This document shows, in pieces, positions 35,001-47,598 of a stretch of 64,000 nt of DNA. This DNA is from Lotus japonicus (taxonomy: Eukaryota; Streptophyta; Magnoliopsida; Fabales; Fabaceae). The number at the start of each line of letters is the position of its first letter. Positions within the stretch are counted from its first letter, which is position 1. A model generated the notes under the pieces. That model saw nothing but the letters and a program-made list of their open reading frames with translations, had not been told where the DNA came from and did not search any database. Both the position numbers and the translations under genes were made by a program. The stretch spans positions 250,501-314,500 of the forward strand of contig NC_080043.1 of the NCBI RefSeq assembly GCF_012489685.1, given 5' to 3'.

Positions 35001-35940
35001 GTTGAAAATTTTGGAAGCAAAATTCTCAAAAGAAGAAAGGACCAGAACCTTCCTGTGTTTATTCCTCCAGAGGTAAATTAATCAGCCCTCTTTTCCTGAT
35101 CTATCCATATTCTGTGTCCTTTTATGGAAGTTTAACTGATTGGAATTAGTTGTTGATCAAATAAATATTGTTAAAATATTGTTTGAGCTCATTTATTGGT
35201 TGAAAATTATAGGTGAGCATGAAATGTTAAGATATAAATATAGCCAAAAGATAATTAGGGTCGCAGTTTTTCTATTCTGAATTTCTGATGTTATTAAAAT
35301 CGACTTGACTAATTCGTTCTAGCATTAGAAAAAATATCTTTAAAAAGATAAGATATAATGATTATGAACAATTATTGATATTATTATGCAAGCATGTCTA
35401 TGTTTCCCATTGAATAGATAAGAAAATCAATAATCTCGTCTTCTTGAATTGAATTCATCAAGAGAATGTTGTGAGCTGTGATTTTCAACATTATAATGTA
35501 ACTTAACTTCGCGAATTTATAAAAATTAAAGAAAATCTATTCTTTGCAACATTTGGGTGTCCTCTGCTACATTAGGCATGTACAGCTCTTGACTAATTCT
35601 TGTAATTTGAATATTTCATTTCATTCATGAGAAAAATCATTCTTGAGGAAAGTGCAAATGTTTTTGGGAAGCATATATGTAAATTATCTGTTTGGCCATC
35701 TTTTCTTCTTTCTTTTCCTTTGTCTATTTGTAGTATTTTTAAAATTCGTTTTTTCCTTTTTATAATGTATTGATTTGGTTTTTGTGCAAATAATGCAAAT
35801 AAAGTTGACTGCCTTTGTATTTGGTTATATAGCAAACAGTGGATGCCTTGCTGGAGTCAGGTTATTCTCTGATCAAAGAACAAGAGTTGGTCATGGAATC
35901 TAAACTTTCAAAGGAATACATGAAGAACATGGAAGACTGA
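29027..35940 (+). CDS. Rubisco activase-like AAA+ protein, 12 exons
   Basis: AAA+ ATPase related to Rubisco activase but of the divergent plant group rather than the classic enzyme; likely plastid. Whether it acts on Rubisco is unknown. Exons: 29027-29318, 29403-29488, 29612-29621 (10 bp), 29990-30052, 30435-30548, 30856-30917, 31807-31861, 32037-32238, 33357-33463, 33677-33732, 34980-35072, 35833-35940. All are GT-AG and in phase, giving 415 residues. The N-terminus is basic and Ser-rich (transit-like). Walker A GGKGQGKT is at 154-161, MSAGELES follows, Walker B region LMINDIDAG at 215-223, sensor IIVTGNDFS, and the RDGRMDKFYW motif. The C-terminus lacks the two-Cys extension of redox-regulated activase. 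A second ATG at 29042 is an alternative start and begins a more typical MAKVLPLW transit peptide. No lesion seen. Confidence 0.93.
32239..33356. other. Intron 8 of the activase-like gene: repeated AGTTAGTTA motifs, no gene
   Basis: Contains near-repeats of AGTTAGTTATTAACAGAAG and CAATTAGTTAGTTGTTAACA (32310-32370) and GAAGTTAGAAGTTAG (32776). The stretch 32850-33000 resembles LTR sequence (TTCCTAACAAAAATACACC end) but no second copy or coding remnant was found. Confidence 0.3.
33905..34240 (+). mobile_element. Direct-repeat retro remnant (TRIM-like) in intron 10 of the activase-like gene
   Basis: TTGAGAAGTTCCACATTGACTAG at about 33906 recurs as TTGAGAAGTCTCACATTGACTAGG at about 34118 (spelled in part). 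In both, TCTAATAAATGG-like sequence, ATCCTCAC, AGCTTTTG and CCCAAATTC follow in the same order. The two copies of about 110 bp enclose about 100 bp ending in a G-rich tract (GTGTGTGAGGGGG). The layout resembles a miniature LTR element. No primer site could be confirmed. Confidence 0.5.
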
Positions 35941-36426
35941 CATGAAGGGTCTGGGTGCTGTGATGAGAGTCCTCAGGAATTAATTATAGTTGTAAACTCA
36001 CCATTATCATATGGGATAAGGTCTTCTTTCCAATGGAGTACTTCACTGTGTATATCTCACATTAGCATTCACAAAAAGCCACTTATATGATCGTGTTATC
36101 TTTAGCAATCTCAAGCTTCATGTGTTAAAGCATAAATTACTGTAAATGACGCAATGAATGAAGCCCCAAACTTCAATTTTAAAGACATTTGACGGCTAGA
36201 ATCATTCTCTGTTTGAAGTTTGAACATAATGATGCTTGGACTGTGGCCAATGGTGGTGCTGTCTCCATAGAAATTAATAACACCATCAAATTGCATTCGT
36301 GGGCACAAAAGGACTTGTTTAGCCACCACAGAATAAGAATATATGCAAATCTTTAGATGATTTGGATTTTAAAATTTTTGTGAATGATAATAAAGGATAA
36401 ACCGGCAACTTTGCTTCTTCATTGAA

Positions 36427-36695
36427 TACTCCCTCCGTTCCTTTTTATCCGTCCACTTTAGGTGGTGGCACAGAGATTAAGAGTATAATTAATTTTGTTG
36501 AATGTTAGAAAAGTTGAGCATGCTTTTACTATTATGTCATTTAAACTGTGTTTTATCTCTCCTCATTTATTGTTCTGAGAAGGGTATTAGTTGTAAAAAC
36601 ATCATTTAATGCTCTTTTGAAATATTAAATGGACAGTTAAATATGAACGAATTATTTTTCTCAAAGTGGACAGATAAATAGGAACGGATGGATTA
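36427..36695. mobile_element. Stowaway-like MITE downstream of the activase-like gene
   Basis: The left end TACTCCCTCCGTTCCTTTTT and the right end AAATAGGAACGGATGGATTA are imperfect inverted repeats. The inner pair GTCCACTTT / AAAGTGGACAG extends them. About 270 bp, no ORF; the right end has decayed more than the left. Confidence 0.75.
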
Positions 36696-38548
36696 TTTAT
36701 ATAATTATATGGACTTTAGGGAGAAAAACTTTGGCACTACAACTTTGCCCCATTTTTTTTTTTCATTTTAAAATAGATACCTAAGCAATGCCCTTATCAA
36801 TACTGCTTTAACCTCCGGCCTCGGAAGTTCCCTCTCACCAGTTGGTACTACTACTTGGTACTGAATAAACATTACTTCTCAAAGGTTCTCAGTTATTTCT
36901 GTTATGAAATTCAAGTTATAATGAAACAAATCATAAATGGAATAGATAGAGAGAGAGAGAGATTGACCAGACCAAACATAAAGCTCTGTCGCTATGAGGT
37001 TCGTAGAAAATAGTTATATATTGTCGAAAAAGAAAAAAGGATGCCATTTCCTCTGTTTGTGGTGTTTGTAAGAGTCTTCATCTTGAACACTTTTCCCCGG
37101 ATAATGATCATCATTTCCACTGTGTATTAAACAAGGGATTGTTGCTAACGTGTCTTGGGTTCCTTAGGGTCATCACTTATCTTAATATAAAGTCATCCTT
37201 CTATGTTAAGTATCTTGTGGTAATGACCGGTGAAAAGTTACATTTATCAAATGAACAGAACGATCCAAAGAGTCCACCACTCTTTTATCGGAATCCAATG
37301 CTCATTTAACTTGGAAAGTTAATTGGCCACTTTTTAGTGGCACTAACTTGAGAGTTGGATAAATAAATAAAAACATATAAAATTAAAGAGTAATAACATA
37401 CGTCTTTTACCGAACATTTAATAGACATGCACTTTATTGACGTTTTTTAACCATTATAAATATTAATGACGGTTAAAAACCGTTGCAAAATTGTGTTGAA
37501 TGTTGTTGATCCAAAACGTATGTCCACATATCATTTCTGAAAATTAAAGAATGAGTAATTTACCCCCTTTAACAGTTTAAAATGTAAATCTTACCCGTGA
37601 TTAATGCTTCATAATTCTAAAACATGAAGGACAAGCACTAATTTTAGTTCTTATCTTCTTTGATTGGCTTTGGCTAAAAGAAGATGGTGCGTGATAAAGA
37701 AGAATAAAAGAATGATTTTTTTTTTTTGAAAGAGAAGAATAAAAGAATGATAGATTTAGTTTATGTTTAAATACTACTTGAGTGACAGGAACATATTTTA
37801 GTTTTGATCTATCAGAAAAGTTTCCTTCACTTGTTATATTGAATGAGTGTTAACGTTTATTTTTAACGGAGCCAACTAGTATCAAACATAGTTTTATACT
37901 CTGGGAATTGAGATTAAAGAAGGCCATGTGTGTTTGACTTAAGCACAATTTGATTGGGAGTGCCAAAACATGATGTGGCCCAGGCTTGATCCTGCTTTTC
38001 AATTATCGTACACAAATTATTCAGAGCAATAAAATTGGGTGGGATGATGGCATCACCTGCTGAGAAGAAAAATAAAATGGGTACTAAAATTGGCATTTTG
38101 GCCATAATAATTAACACACTTTTGTACCATCAATTAATGTGGTTGAGTTCCTTTTGTATAGTTCTCCACTCACTTGCATAATTCAACACCAGAATGATCC
38201 AAACACGAAAAAGCATATGCGTGTGGTGACCAAAGTGAGACTTGATCCCAATTAATTTCGCAATGAGGTCCCAATGTCTTCTAGCTTCTTCATATAATTT
38301 TATCTTTACAACTTTCCAATCACAAGTCTCAAAAATATAATTAGTAAACCATAATTAATTTTCTCTTTAAATTTTAAAAATGATAAATAAATTGGAATAA
38401 AAGAGTAAAATGGGCATTTATTTAGCCATAACTAAATGTGTGTATAAGTTAGCTAAAAAAAATTTCACCCAACAAAATGACATATGTCCTTTAATTATAA
38501 GTCATGAAAATAAGCACATTATAACTTTCCTATAAATTATTAGTACAA
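36696..38548. other. Intergenic, no gene seen
   Basis: AT-rich, with a (GA)n run at 36949-36961. At about 37426-37490 short inverted motifs (GACGTTTTTTAACC / GGTTAAAAACCG) form a small palindrome. No ORF with recognisable features. Confidence 0.4.
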
Positions 38549-38830
38549 ATGGACTCTCAAGTGGTTGTTCATTTGATTAATGATGGTTGTGATTAGTTAC
38601 ATCCTTATGCTTCCATGGTGAATCAAATTAGGCATTGGATGGCTAAAGGTTTGGTGATTCGTTGTGTCCATATCCTGTGAGAGGCTGATCAAGTGGTGAG
38701 CTATTTGGCATATATGACTCATAATTTTGAGATTGGGGTCCATCATTTCAAGGTCCCTCCTCCTAATTGTAGAAATATGCGGGTGATGAGCGTGATCGTG
38801 CTCAGTGTTTGGGAGGGGTGAGTGTTAATT
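38549..38830 (+). pseudogene. Non-LTR retrotransposon RNase H remnant
   Basis: In one plus frame the pattern DSQVVVHLIND, VNQIRHWMAKG and EADQVVSYLAYMTHNFEIGV appears, with stops between. It matches the end of the plant RNase H-like domain of LINE-type elements, where a D-S context, the E-A-(N/D) motif and an HxF..PP tail are usual. No RT or endonuclease is nearby. Short and badly degraded. Confidence 0.5.
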
Positions 38831-38979
38831 CAACGGCGAGGAGGTGATTGTGGTCGACCAATCGAAGATTCCTGCCAATTTACTCAAACGAGCTATTTTT
38901 ATAAGCTGAACCTGACCTATATAATAATGAGTCAGGTCTGGCCTTTAGCAGGTTAGGCTGCGGGCCCCTAATAGGTCGT

Positions 38980-40184
38980 CTGGCCTATTTTCATCCCTAA
39001 TAATAGCATTGCATAGCAGGTTCCTCAGTATTGGAACATAATGGTGATTGTGGCTCTAGATGGGTCTGGGATCCAAGGACCTTATATCAAAGCGATGTTC
39101 TTGTTCTTCCAACTGACGTATACGCTCCTATGGACAGAATATTTTGGCCTAGAAGTCTTCTATGTGTGGTTGGACATCGTGGTCCCTGGGGAGACGTTGA
39201 TGTTCCATGGCTACGACTCTTGCCTCGAGTCGATTAAGAGCTTCTCCTATTGCGCGGTGGGACAGTTCTTGCTACTCAGGATGTCGGTGGTGCGGAGTAG
39301 TAGGTGACATTTGTATCTCGGGTTGCTCTGATGGAAGAGAACTTTGTGGTGGTTCGTTCTCTTTGATGGTTTCCACAAATCCTTATGAAGTAGCGACCAA
39401 ACTTGAAGATTGGTGCGTGACAACCATGACTAGGTGATGGAGAAGTTTTATCAATTATCACAGACGGAGTCAATTGATCGGGCTAATCCATTCAAATCAC
39501 CTAAGAGGATGTTGATTGAAGAGGAAAAGTTGAACTATGGTGAGGAAGGGGTTGATGAGAGCTTTAATCGGAGGGAATGAAGGATCTTGAGGTCGGTCAT
39601 CCACTGTCGTCAAGCTTAGGAGGGGTCCATGTAAAATCACTCCAATGCCTAAATTAGTGGATTGTGGAGTTCGGGAATTTCTATAAGACTTGGATAAAAA
39701 GTGTGTACATGCTTCAAACTTGAGTCCAGTCTTTTGTAATTATGAGAGTTCGGGGGGTCTCAAGGGTTGTGATGAGTGCTTAGCTTCTGGGTGAGTCCTA
39801 GTAGTTGAGCTTTTTGCTTTCTTCCGAGATCTGATGGTTGGAGGTTCCTCGTGAACGAGACCTCGATCTTGATCTCCACTCATATGACTACTAATAGGTT
39901 GAGGAGCTCATGATGGGACATGGTGAGATGACGCAGACATCTTGGGGTCTTAGGTTCCTACATAGGTATCAGTCTGAGCGATTATGATTGGGAGAGTGAT
40001 TGGTCATGGTGGATTTTGGTTGACGAAAAGACGGTCATTAATTACACGATCGTCAGAAGTGAGGCTTCCGGAGGGGTTGGACAATAGTCCCTCACCTCAA
40101 ATATCCATTTATGAATGCAGAGAGGTATTAGTGTTGTTTCTAACAATGGGGTGGACGGTGTTGATACGATCACTAGAGAGGTGA
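38980..40184 (-). pseudogene. Degraded gag-like remnant
   Basis: On minus, around 39270-39170, the frame reads SHRAIGEALNRLEARVVAM followed by a charged stretch, the kind of short helical segment found at the start of gypsy gag proteins. Stops follow, and neighbouring Ser/Pro/Arg-rich frames look like shifted pieces of the same region. The GC content is higher than the surroundings. The assignment is tentative. Confidence 0.35.
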
Positions 40185-40316
40185 ATGAAACTTGTGAATG
40201 TGTTTAGGTTGTGCGTGTCTCAATGTCGTATCACTCTGCATTTCCCATTAATGAAACTTGTTAACGTATCTAGGTTGTGTGTGTCTCAATGTCATATCAC
40301 TCTGCATTTCCCATTA
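40185..40316. repeat. 66-bp tandem duplication
   Basis: Two adjacent 66-bp units, each starting ATGAAACTTGT and ending TGCATTTCCCATTA (40185 and 40251), with about five differences. A truncated third start (ATGGAATTG) follows at 40317. Confidence 0.88.
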
Positions 40317-40563
40317 ATGGAATTGAAGAAGAAGAAACGTGGGATAAGTAATGTTTTTACACTTGTTCACCAACACAACCAACTATTACAAATATGTGAC
40401 TGTTTAGATACAAATTAAAGAACACATTTAATAAAGTTTTAGTAAGATAAATTTCAAAAATGCTATGTAATTATTAGTTATTCCTCACCTACTAATCTTG
40501 GAAGGACAAATATATGTATATGTATATTATATCAAGTAAGATCAATGTTTATTGTGAGAGATT

Positions 40564-40703
40564 AGAGCATCAAATTATGACCATTAAATATAATATAAAT
40601 AGTCAAGATTAAAACATAAAATGTTACTTTTTAAAAAAGGTACATGACCATTTAATGACATTAAATTTCAACCTTAGATTTAATGGTCATAATTTGATGC
40701 TCT
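40564..40703. repeat. Small inverted-repeat element
   Basis: AGAGCATCAAATTATGACCA (40564) is mirrored perfectly by TGGTCATAATTTGATGCTCT ending at 40703, extending by ATTTAA on the inner side. The arms are 26 bp with about 88 bp between. MITE-like; no ORF. Confidence 0.75.
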
Positions 40704-41258
40704 CATCTCCCCAATAAGCATTGTTTTCACTTACGCCTCTTTTATATATATAAAGATGAGCAATAGCAATCTTCGGAAGTGCCCTGAAAATTCAGATGAA
40801 TCTCCTCAATATTCTTTGTCCCAATGATGACCAAATGAACCAGAACTTCGATGCTCCATGTTTATTGTAAACTTTAATCATTAGAAAGAGAACAATGACT
40901 CTATAAAGCACGATCTTGTCCCTCTCAACTGACAGAGGTTGGACAGGCGCCCAAGGGTGAGGAACAAATTTATTGTCCTCATATATAAAGTAGCCATAAC
41001 AACGATTATGTGTTTTCACTTAGCTTAGACCATATATGCAACATGACTTTTTTTTGAAAAAAAAATATCTACGTATAGAACTTGAAACTTCTATAATATA
41101 ATTAGGAAACTTACTTTGTTCTAAGATCCATTCTTTTGATGTTCTTAACGTAATATAAGCCACATCAAATCAATTTTTTATACATTTAACAACTATATAT
41201 ATTTTACGTTGAAAAAAAAAACAACAATACATATTTGCTCTTCAGGAACAACTATACA

Positions 41259-44200
41259 TCTTAATAATATATAAAGCTCATCCACCAAAGTGGGCCGCAT
41301 TGTTACTTAATATCCACATGTTTTCATTCTATTGGTTGTTGCTATTGAATTTCCAAATGACATATTCTAATTGGTTCACATTGATTAATTTTCATTGGTC
41401 GAATTTAATGAGTCAATAAATCAATAAATAAATTAATAAGTAAAAAAGTTATTAAATCATTCACCATAAATGGCACATGAATAACCGGTTAAAAAGGTTA
41501 TTAAATTGTTTACAATTAATTTTTTTGACAAGGTCAATGTTTCCTAATTTGCAAATATATGATTTTAATTTTTTTTTCATTAAACCATCAAAAAATCATA
41601 ATCTTTCCGTAATTAGAACATTCATTAAGCTTTTTCAAAATATTAATATTTAAAATTGAGCTTTTTTTAGAAAAAAATGAAATCTGTGTTTAATATTAAA
41701 ATTTTATAATTGGTAATTTTGACAAAATCTTTGGACCCTTTTCCAAAATTTTAAAATTTTAAATTCACATTTTTTAGTAAAAAACGAAATCAGTGTGTTT
41801 AATTTTTTGAAAAAATTAAAATTCATAATTGGTAATTTTGACATAATCTTTGTGTACTTTCAGAAAAAAAAGACATAATCTTTGTGCCCTTTTCCAAAAT
41901 TTTCAAAATTTAAAATTGAGCTTTTTTAGAAAAAAAAAACAAAATCAGTGTGTACTTTTTTAAAAAAATTAAATTGTTTAAAAATACAGCCTAATGCCGC
42001 CTAAATAGGATGACTAAAATGTGGTCAAATATTATAAATAATGTCTAATTATTAAAATCTATTTTACAATTAGTTTTGAAAATCATTTTAAATTTCAAAA
42101 AGGAGCATATGTTATTAAAAATTTAAAAATTGATATTAGGTTGTATCTTGGAAAGAACGAAATCAGTGTTTTTTTTATTTAAAAAATCAAATTTTAAAAA
42201 TGCCTCCTTGAGATTATTTAATTGATTTTTTCACATGAGTAACTATATTTTTATTTTAATTAAAATTAAAATGGAAGGTAATCATTGGTACTTATTTGAG
42301 TTTAAGTGTTCGGAGTTCAGACAAAATCTAGCACAACTGATAGATAGCTGAACTACTTAAGTATTTAGTTCAAAATTTGATCCCTAAACAGTGCGTATGA
42401 AAAATGATTTATTGAAAGAGATCCACCCATTTAACATAATCTCAGGACCTTAGGGATACCTTGAGAAAAAGTTGAGTGTCAGTGTAAAACATTTTTACAC
42501 TATAAAAATTAAATTATTTAATCAATTATTCATTAAACAAAAAATTAGTATTCAAATATGTTCAATATTTTACGTTATAATTATTTAAATTACTAAAAAG
42601 AAATAGCACTGAGAGAAGGAAAGAGTGACATTTGATTTTTTTTAACTAAAACATTCAAGGGGCAAGTTTGGTAAAAAAAAACAATCAAAAAGAAATTAAT
42701 TGATATTAGGTTGTATCTTGAACCAAGAATTCTACAAGGCTCATTGATGCTTTTTCGGAGGATTATACGACTCATTGTTTTGGAGGATATAGAAATTCTC
42801 TTTTTTTCCTCTCATTCACGATTTCAAATTGCATTGTGAGGAGAGGGGGTTATGACTCTGTTCATTTGACTTTTCTTCAACTTTTCCAATTATTAGAATA
42901 TGAGATAATTCGGTGCCTTTCATTAATCAGTAACAAGAGTCTTGAATTATGCCCTTCTTTTCTACTCATGAGATCTTAGAATAATCTTTTTACTAAAAAA
43001 ATTCTACTGTAAGACCACTATGAGAGAGTACGAATTTAAAAATAATTGAAAGAGAGACAAGGAATATTTTTTTAGGGTAGACAGACAAGGAATTTGGTGT
43101 GTCGTTTAATGGAACGTACATATCTTTTTTTTTTCATTTAAAAGATAGTAAGTCAAGCATTATTCTCATATTGTTATGCAGTTTTTACTTATTTTTTCAA
43201 ACTACGATCAAATAGAGATTTGGTTATATAACTAATTGGTTTGAATCTGAAGGACCGGAAGCTCCTCTATTCGGTATGGTTTCAGTCTTTGATTCATGAA
43301 TTTGCTTATGAGAACCATCCAGGAAAAGCACCAAGACTCTTAAACCTTCTTTAATTTGTACAAATAAGATTATGCATCAGGCTTCTCTCAAACATTGAGT
43401 TTCTTGATTTCAGCCTCTCAACAATCCAATTCTTAAACCGTGGTTTCTGAATTTCATCCTCATATAAAGTATTTTTATTAATTTGATGCAGATTATCAAA
43501 GAAGAAGGAAAACATATAAATGTTTGATGGATTCAGATGACATTGATATGAATTTTGAGGAAGCTTTTTGCTTAATTATTTCTTCTTGGTATCTTCGTCA
43601 TTTTAACTCTAATAACTAGGCTATCCTCATGAAGTCTAGGGACATTTTTAGTATTGGTTAACTCTAATATTTAAACCATGTTTTTTATTTATATTGCTCG
43701 CTTAATTTTATTATGTATATATCAATCTAATATTCGCAGGTTATGTGATTTAATAAATAGTAATCAATACTTTTTCTTTACACCATCTAATACAACTATG
43801 CGCAAGGGAGAGATAATAATATAATAGTGAGAAACAAAGATATAACATGGGATAGTGATAGCAAAATAAGAAAGAGATGGAGAGAAAAAATAAGTGATTT
43901 TTTTTTGCAAGGAGGTGAAAATTAAATTAAAGAAAAATGAGTATACGTATATTATAGTTAAACTTTATTCTAACCAAGTTTCTATATGTTGAAAAATATT
44001 TTAGAATAGCTTTAATATTATCTTTACTTACAAAAAAAATAATCAATATTATCTTTAATTTTTAAAATTATGAATTAAATTGTGATTGATTAAAAAATAT
44101 CAAATTATGAAACTCATTGACTCAATCATATGGATAAAGAAATCAAGAGTTATACGAACTTGAATACTTAATGCCTGTGCTATGGTGAGATATTTTCAAG

Positions 44201-47200
44201 TAGTGTTAAAATCAAGAATTTAAGCATATTCTTTGTACTAAAAATATATTTAAAAATATAATAAAAACACTAAAAATAATTAAATATATTTAAATTTTAA
44301 AAACACCCATGCATTGCACGAGCTATTTGCTGGGAACAACATTGGCAAAGTCATATTTGCAGAAGTTGCACGCTATAGTTTCTAACTTCAAGATACATGG
44401 ACCGTGTGGTAGTGCAAAAAAAAATCACCATGCATGGAGAATGGTAGGTGCGCACTAAGTTCTTTCTGAATAAATTTTAAAACACCACCACTATTGACCA
44501 AAAAGACTACCTGCAGTATAGAAGAAGGCAAACAAGGATTGTAATTATGAGAAAAGACATTGAAATTGATAACATGTATGTTATTTATTACAGTTGTAAT
44601 ATGCATTGTGAATACAGTAAACTGATACCAATTTGGAAAAACATAACTTCGTGAAAAAATGAAAGATAACTCAGATATGTTATTTATTACAATTGTAATA
44701 TGCATGTAACATATTTTACATTGAAGGTGTGTTGTGCCTTACAATCTCACTCTTCTTATGAAGTATCAAGCTCACATTAATGTAGAGTATTGTAACAAGT
44801 CCAATGCTATAAAATATTTGTTCAAATATATCAACAAAGACACAGACCGAGCAATGCTTGAAATTTTAAATAAGGACAACGATGCTCAAGCGAAAGAGCC
44901 AGTGGACAAGGTAAAGAAATATTATGATTGTCGTTATTTTTCTCCGTGTGAGGCAGCTTGGAGAACATTTGACTTTACTATACACAAACGATAGTCGTCG
45001 TTGTAAAAACTAAATTTTCATCTTCCAAATGAATGTTTGGTATACTATAATGATGATGAAGACGTTGGAGATGTTCTTGAAAAGAGTGGTACAAAATCCA
45101 CAATGTTTATGGCTTGGTTTGCAGCTAATGAGAAATACCGGTCTGGGCGGAATCTAACATATGATGAATTTCCCAGTAGATTTGTTTATCATAAAAAAGA
45201 TAGAATCTGAAAACCAAGAAAAATATGTTTTAAAATTGGCAGACTACAGTATATCCCCCAGGAATCGGAGAGTTATGTTACATGAGAATCCTAGCTACTA
45301 ACTATGTAATAAGGTTGTATATCATACAGAAGTATAAGAACGGTGAAGGGAATAACATATGGTACTTTTAAGGAAGCATGCGATCAATTGAGGTTGCTAA
45401 TAGATGACAAAGAATATATAGATGCAATTAAAGAAGTCTCTTATTTAGCTTCCGGAGAACTAATGCGGAAACTTTTGTAAGAATGTTAATGATGAATTCA
45501 ATCTCAAAATCTAATGATGTTTGAGATGCATGATGGCTTCTCTTATCAGAAGGCATTCTACACCCTAGAAGAAAAACATTTCAAAATCCAGGTATGTATG
45601 TTTTCAAGTTATATTATTAATATTTGAAATGTTTCTATAAATAACATAATTATTTCTTGAATTTAATTTAAATGAAATTCAAAAGTTTATAAAATCACGT
45701 TGCGCATGATAGTTATGCAAAGTGTGTGAACAACATTAGTTATATTTGATACAGTTAAAAATCATTAGTCAATCTTCATTCTCGCCTGCATGACTACGAA
45801 TCGCGATGCTGATTTTAAAAATTTATGTATCATTGAAATTGAGAAGTTTCTCCAAAGGAATGGTAGGTCATTATATGATTACCCATCTTTGTCATCTCCA
45901 TAATATGATGAAGTCCTACAATTTGATAATAGATTTATTGTCCATGAACTAAACTATAACAAAGATGTATTAAAGATACAATATGAAGAGTTGCTTAGTA
46001 TGCTTACACCTGAGCAAAAGTCTGTATATGAGAGGGTTGTCACATCTGTGTTTTCAAACTCAAAAGGCTTCTACTTTTTATATTGCTATGGTGAAACCGG
46101 AAATACTTTTGTTTGAACACTTTATCCACGTCACTTAGATCAAGAGGACTAATTGTGCTTAATGTTACTTCCAGTGGCATAGCATCATTACTCTTGCTTG
46201 GAGGCAGAACATCTCATTCAATTCTAAATTTTGCATTCCATCTGATGCTACAAAGACCTAACATGTAATATAAAGTAGGGAAGTCTACGAGCAAAGCTTC
46301 TGCTTGAAACAAGCCTTATTATATGGGATGAAACTCCAATATTGATTTTTTTTTGTTTCGAAACTCTAAACGTTATAGTCCTAGATTTAATGAGGTTGAA
46401 AAATGAAGACAACGTACATAAACCTTTTAAAGGAAAAGTAGTAATACTTGGAAGTGATTTTAGACAAATACTACATGTAATAACTAGAGAAAGCAGAGGA
46501 AGCTACTGTAAACTCTTCATCATTGTGGAAGCATTGCAAAGCGGGTCATATTGTCTAAGAACATGAGGCTAACCGCAGCTAAGACGACTGATAAAGCAAA
46601 AGAAATCAAAAAGTTTGCATATTGGATTCTTAAAATTGAAAATGGCGATAATCCTGATTTCAGAGCAAGAGAGTATGATGTTCAAATCCCGCCAGATCTG
46701 CTCATCCCAATTAGCCCTGACCCATTAATTGAATTAATTAAATATGCATATCCTGACCTTTCACACAAAATGAAAGACTTGCAATTCTTTCAAGATAGAG
46801 CAATATTTGCCCCCTACACTGGAGATTGTTAAAATGATAAACACTTACATGTTTAGCATGATAGCTGCACCAGAACATGAATATTTGAGCTCTAACTCTG
46901 CCTTGCGATCTTGAAATCTGAGGTGAGTGGTTTACCACAAAATTTTGAACGACACTAAAAGTTCAGGAATCCCAAACCACAAACTATTATTCAAAGTTGG
47001 TACTTGAATCATGCTTTTGAGAAATATAGACCAAACAACATGTTTATGCAATGGAACCAGGTTAATTGTGGATGACCTTGGTGAACGTGTTATTGGTGCA
47101 ACTGTTATCACGGGAAAAAATGCTAATGACAGAGTGCACATTTTAAGAATAGACTTGGTTCTTTTTTATTCCAAATTTTCAATTAAATTCAAAAGAAGAC

Positions 47201-47598
47201 AGTTTCCAATTGCAGTATGTTTTGCGATGACCACAAACAAAAGCCAACGACAAACACTATCTCAGATTGGGCTCTTTCTTCTGAGGCCCGCCTTCAGTCA
47301 TGGTCAGTTATATGCAGCTCTCTCTAGAATACGTTCAAGAAAGGGTCTTAAACTTTGCATACTGGATGAGTCGGGCAAACAACAAACTAGTGTTTAAGGA
47401 AATTTTTGGAAATGTTTAATGTAAACAACACAATTTCATTTATTTATTCAATTTTTCTCTTCATATATTATAACAGTGTTGACTTATATACGATTGACTT
47501 ATTTATAATTTAAAAATACATATATATATATATAACTAAATTATTTATTAAAAAATTCCAACACAAAATTCCGTGCAATGCACGGGTTATCGCACTAG
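41259..47598 (+). mobile_element. Decayed Helitron
   Basis: The 3' end shows the Helitron signature: a hairpin CCGTGCAATGCACGG (about 47572-47586) followed by CTAG (47595-47598) and a T. Rep/helicase remnants lie just inside. The suggested 5' end is TCTTAATAATATATAAAGC at 41259, which resembles plant Helitron starts. A second degenerate hairpin (CCATGCATTGCACGAG at about 44306) suggests that an older non-autonomous Helitron may occupy 41259-44330, with the coding one beginning after it. The 3' end is firm, the 5' end is not. Confidence 0.6.
44725..47397 (+). pseudogene. Helitron Rep/PIF1-like helicase remnant
   Basis: Pieces of one long protein in order, broken by many stops and shifts. The pre-helicase region starts with LLMKYQAHINVEYCNKS, IKYLFKYINKDTDRA and YYDCRYFSPCEAAWRTF (44750-44975). 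The helicase follows with TPEQKSVYERVV and a decayed Walker A (46010-46110), then IIWDE (46318-46332) and VVILGSDFRQILHV (46438-46480). LSKNMRLT is at 46550, and the C-terminal MLLRNIDQTTCLCNGTRLIV at 47011, FAMTTNKSQRQTLS and HGQLYAALSRI complete it. The Walker A glycine-lysine pattern is lost (YGETGNTF), so even the intact pieces would be inactive. Confidence 0.85.

Noticed and set aside
40792..41019. 75-codon minus ORF with a plausible protein-like composition
   Set aside because: No recognisable domain, no splice partners and no neighbours to support it.
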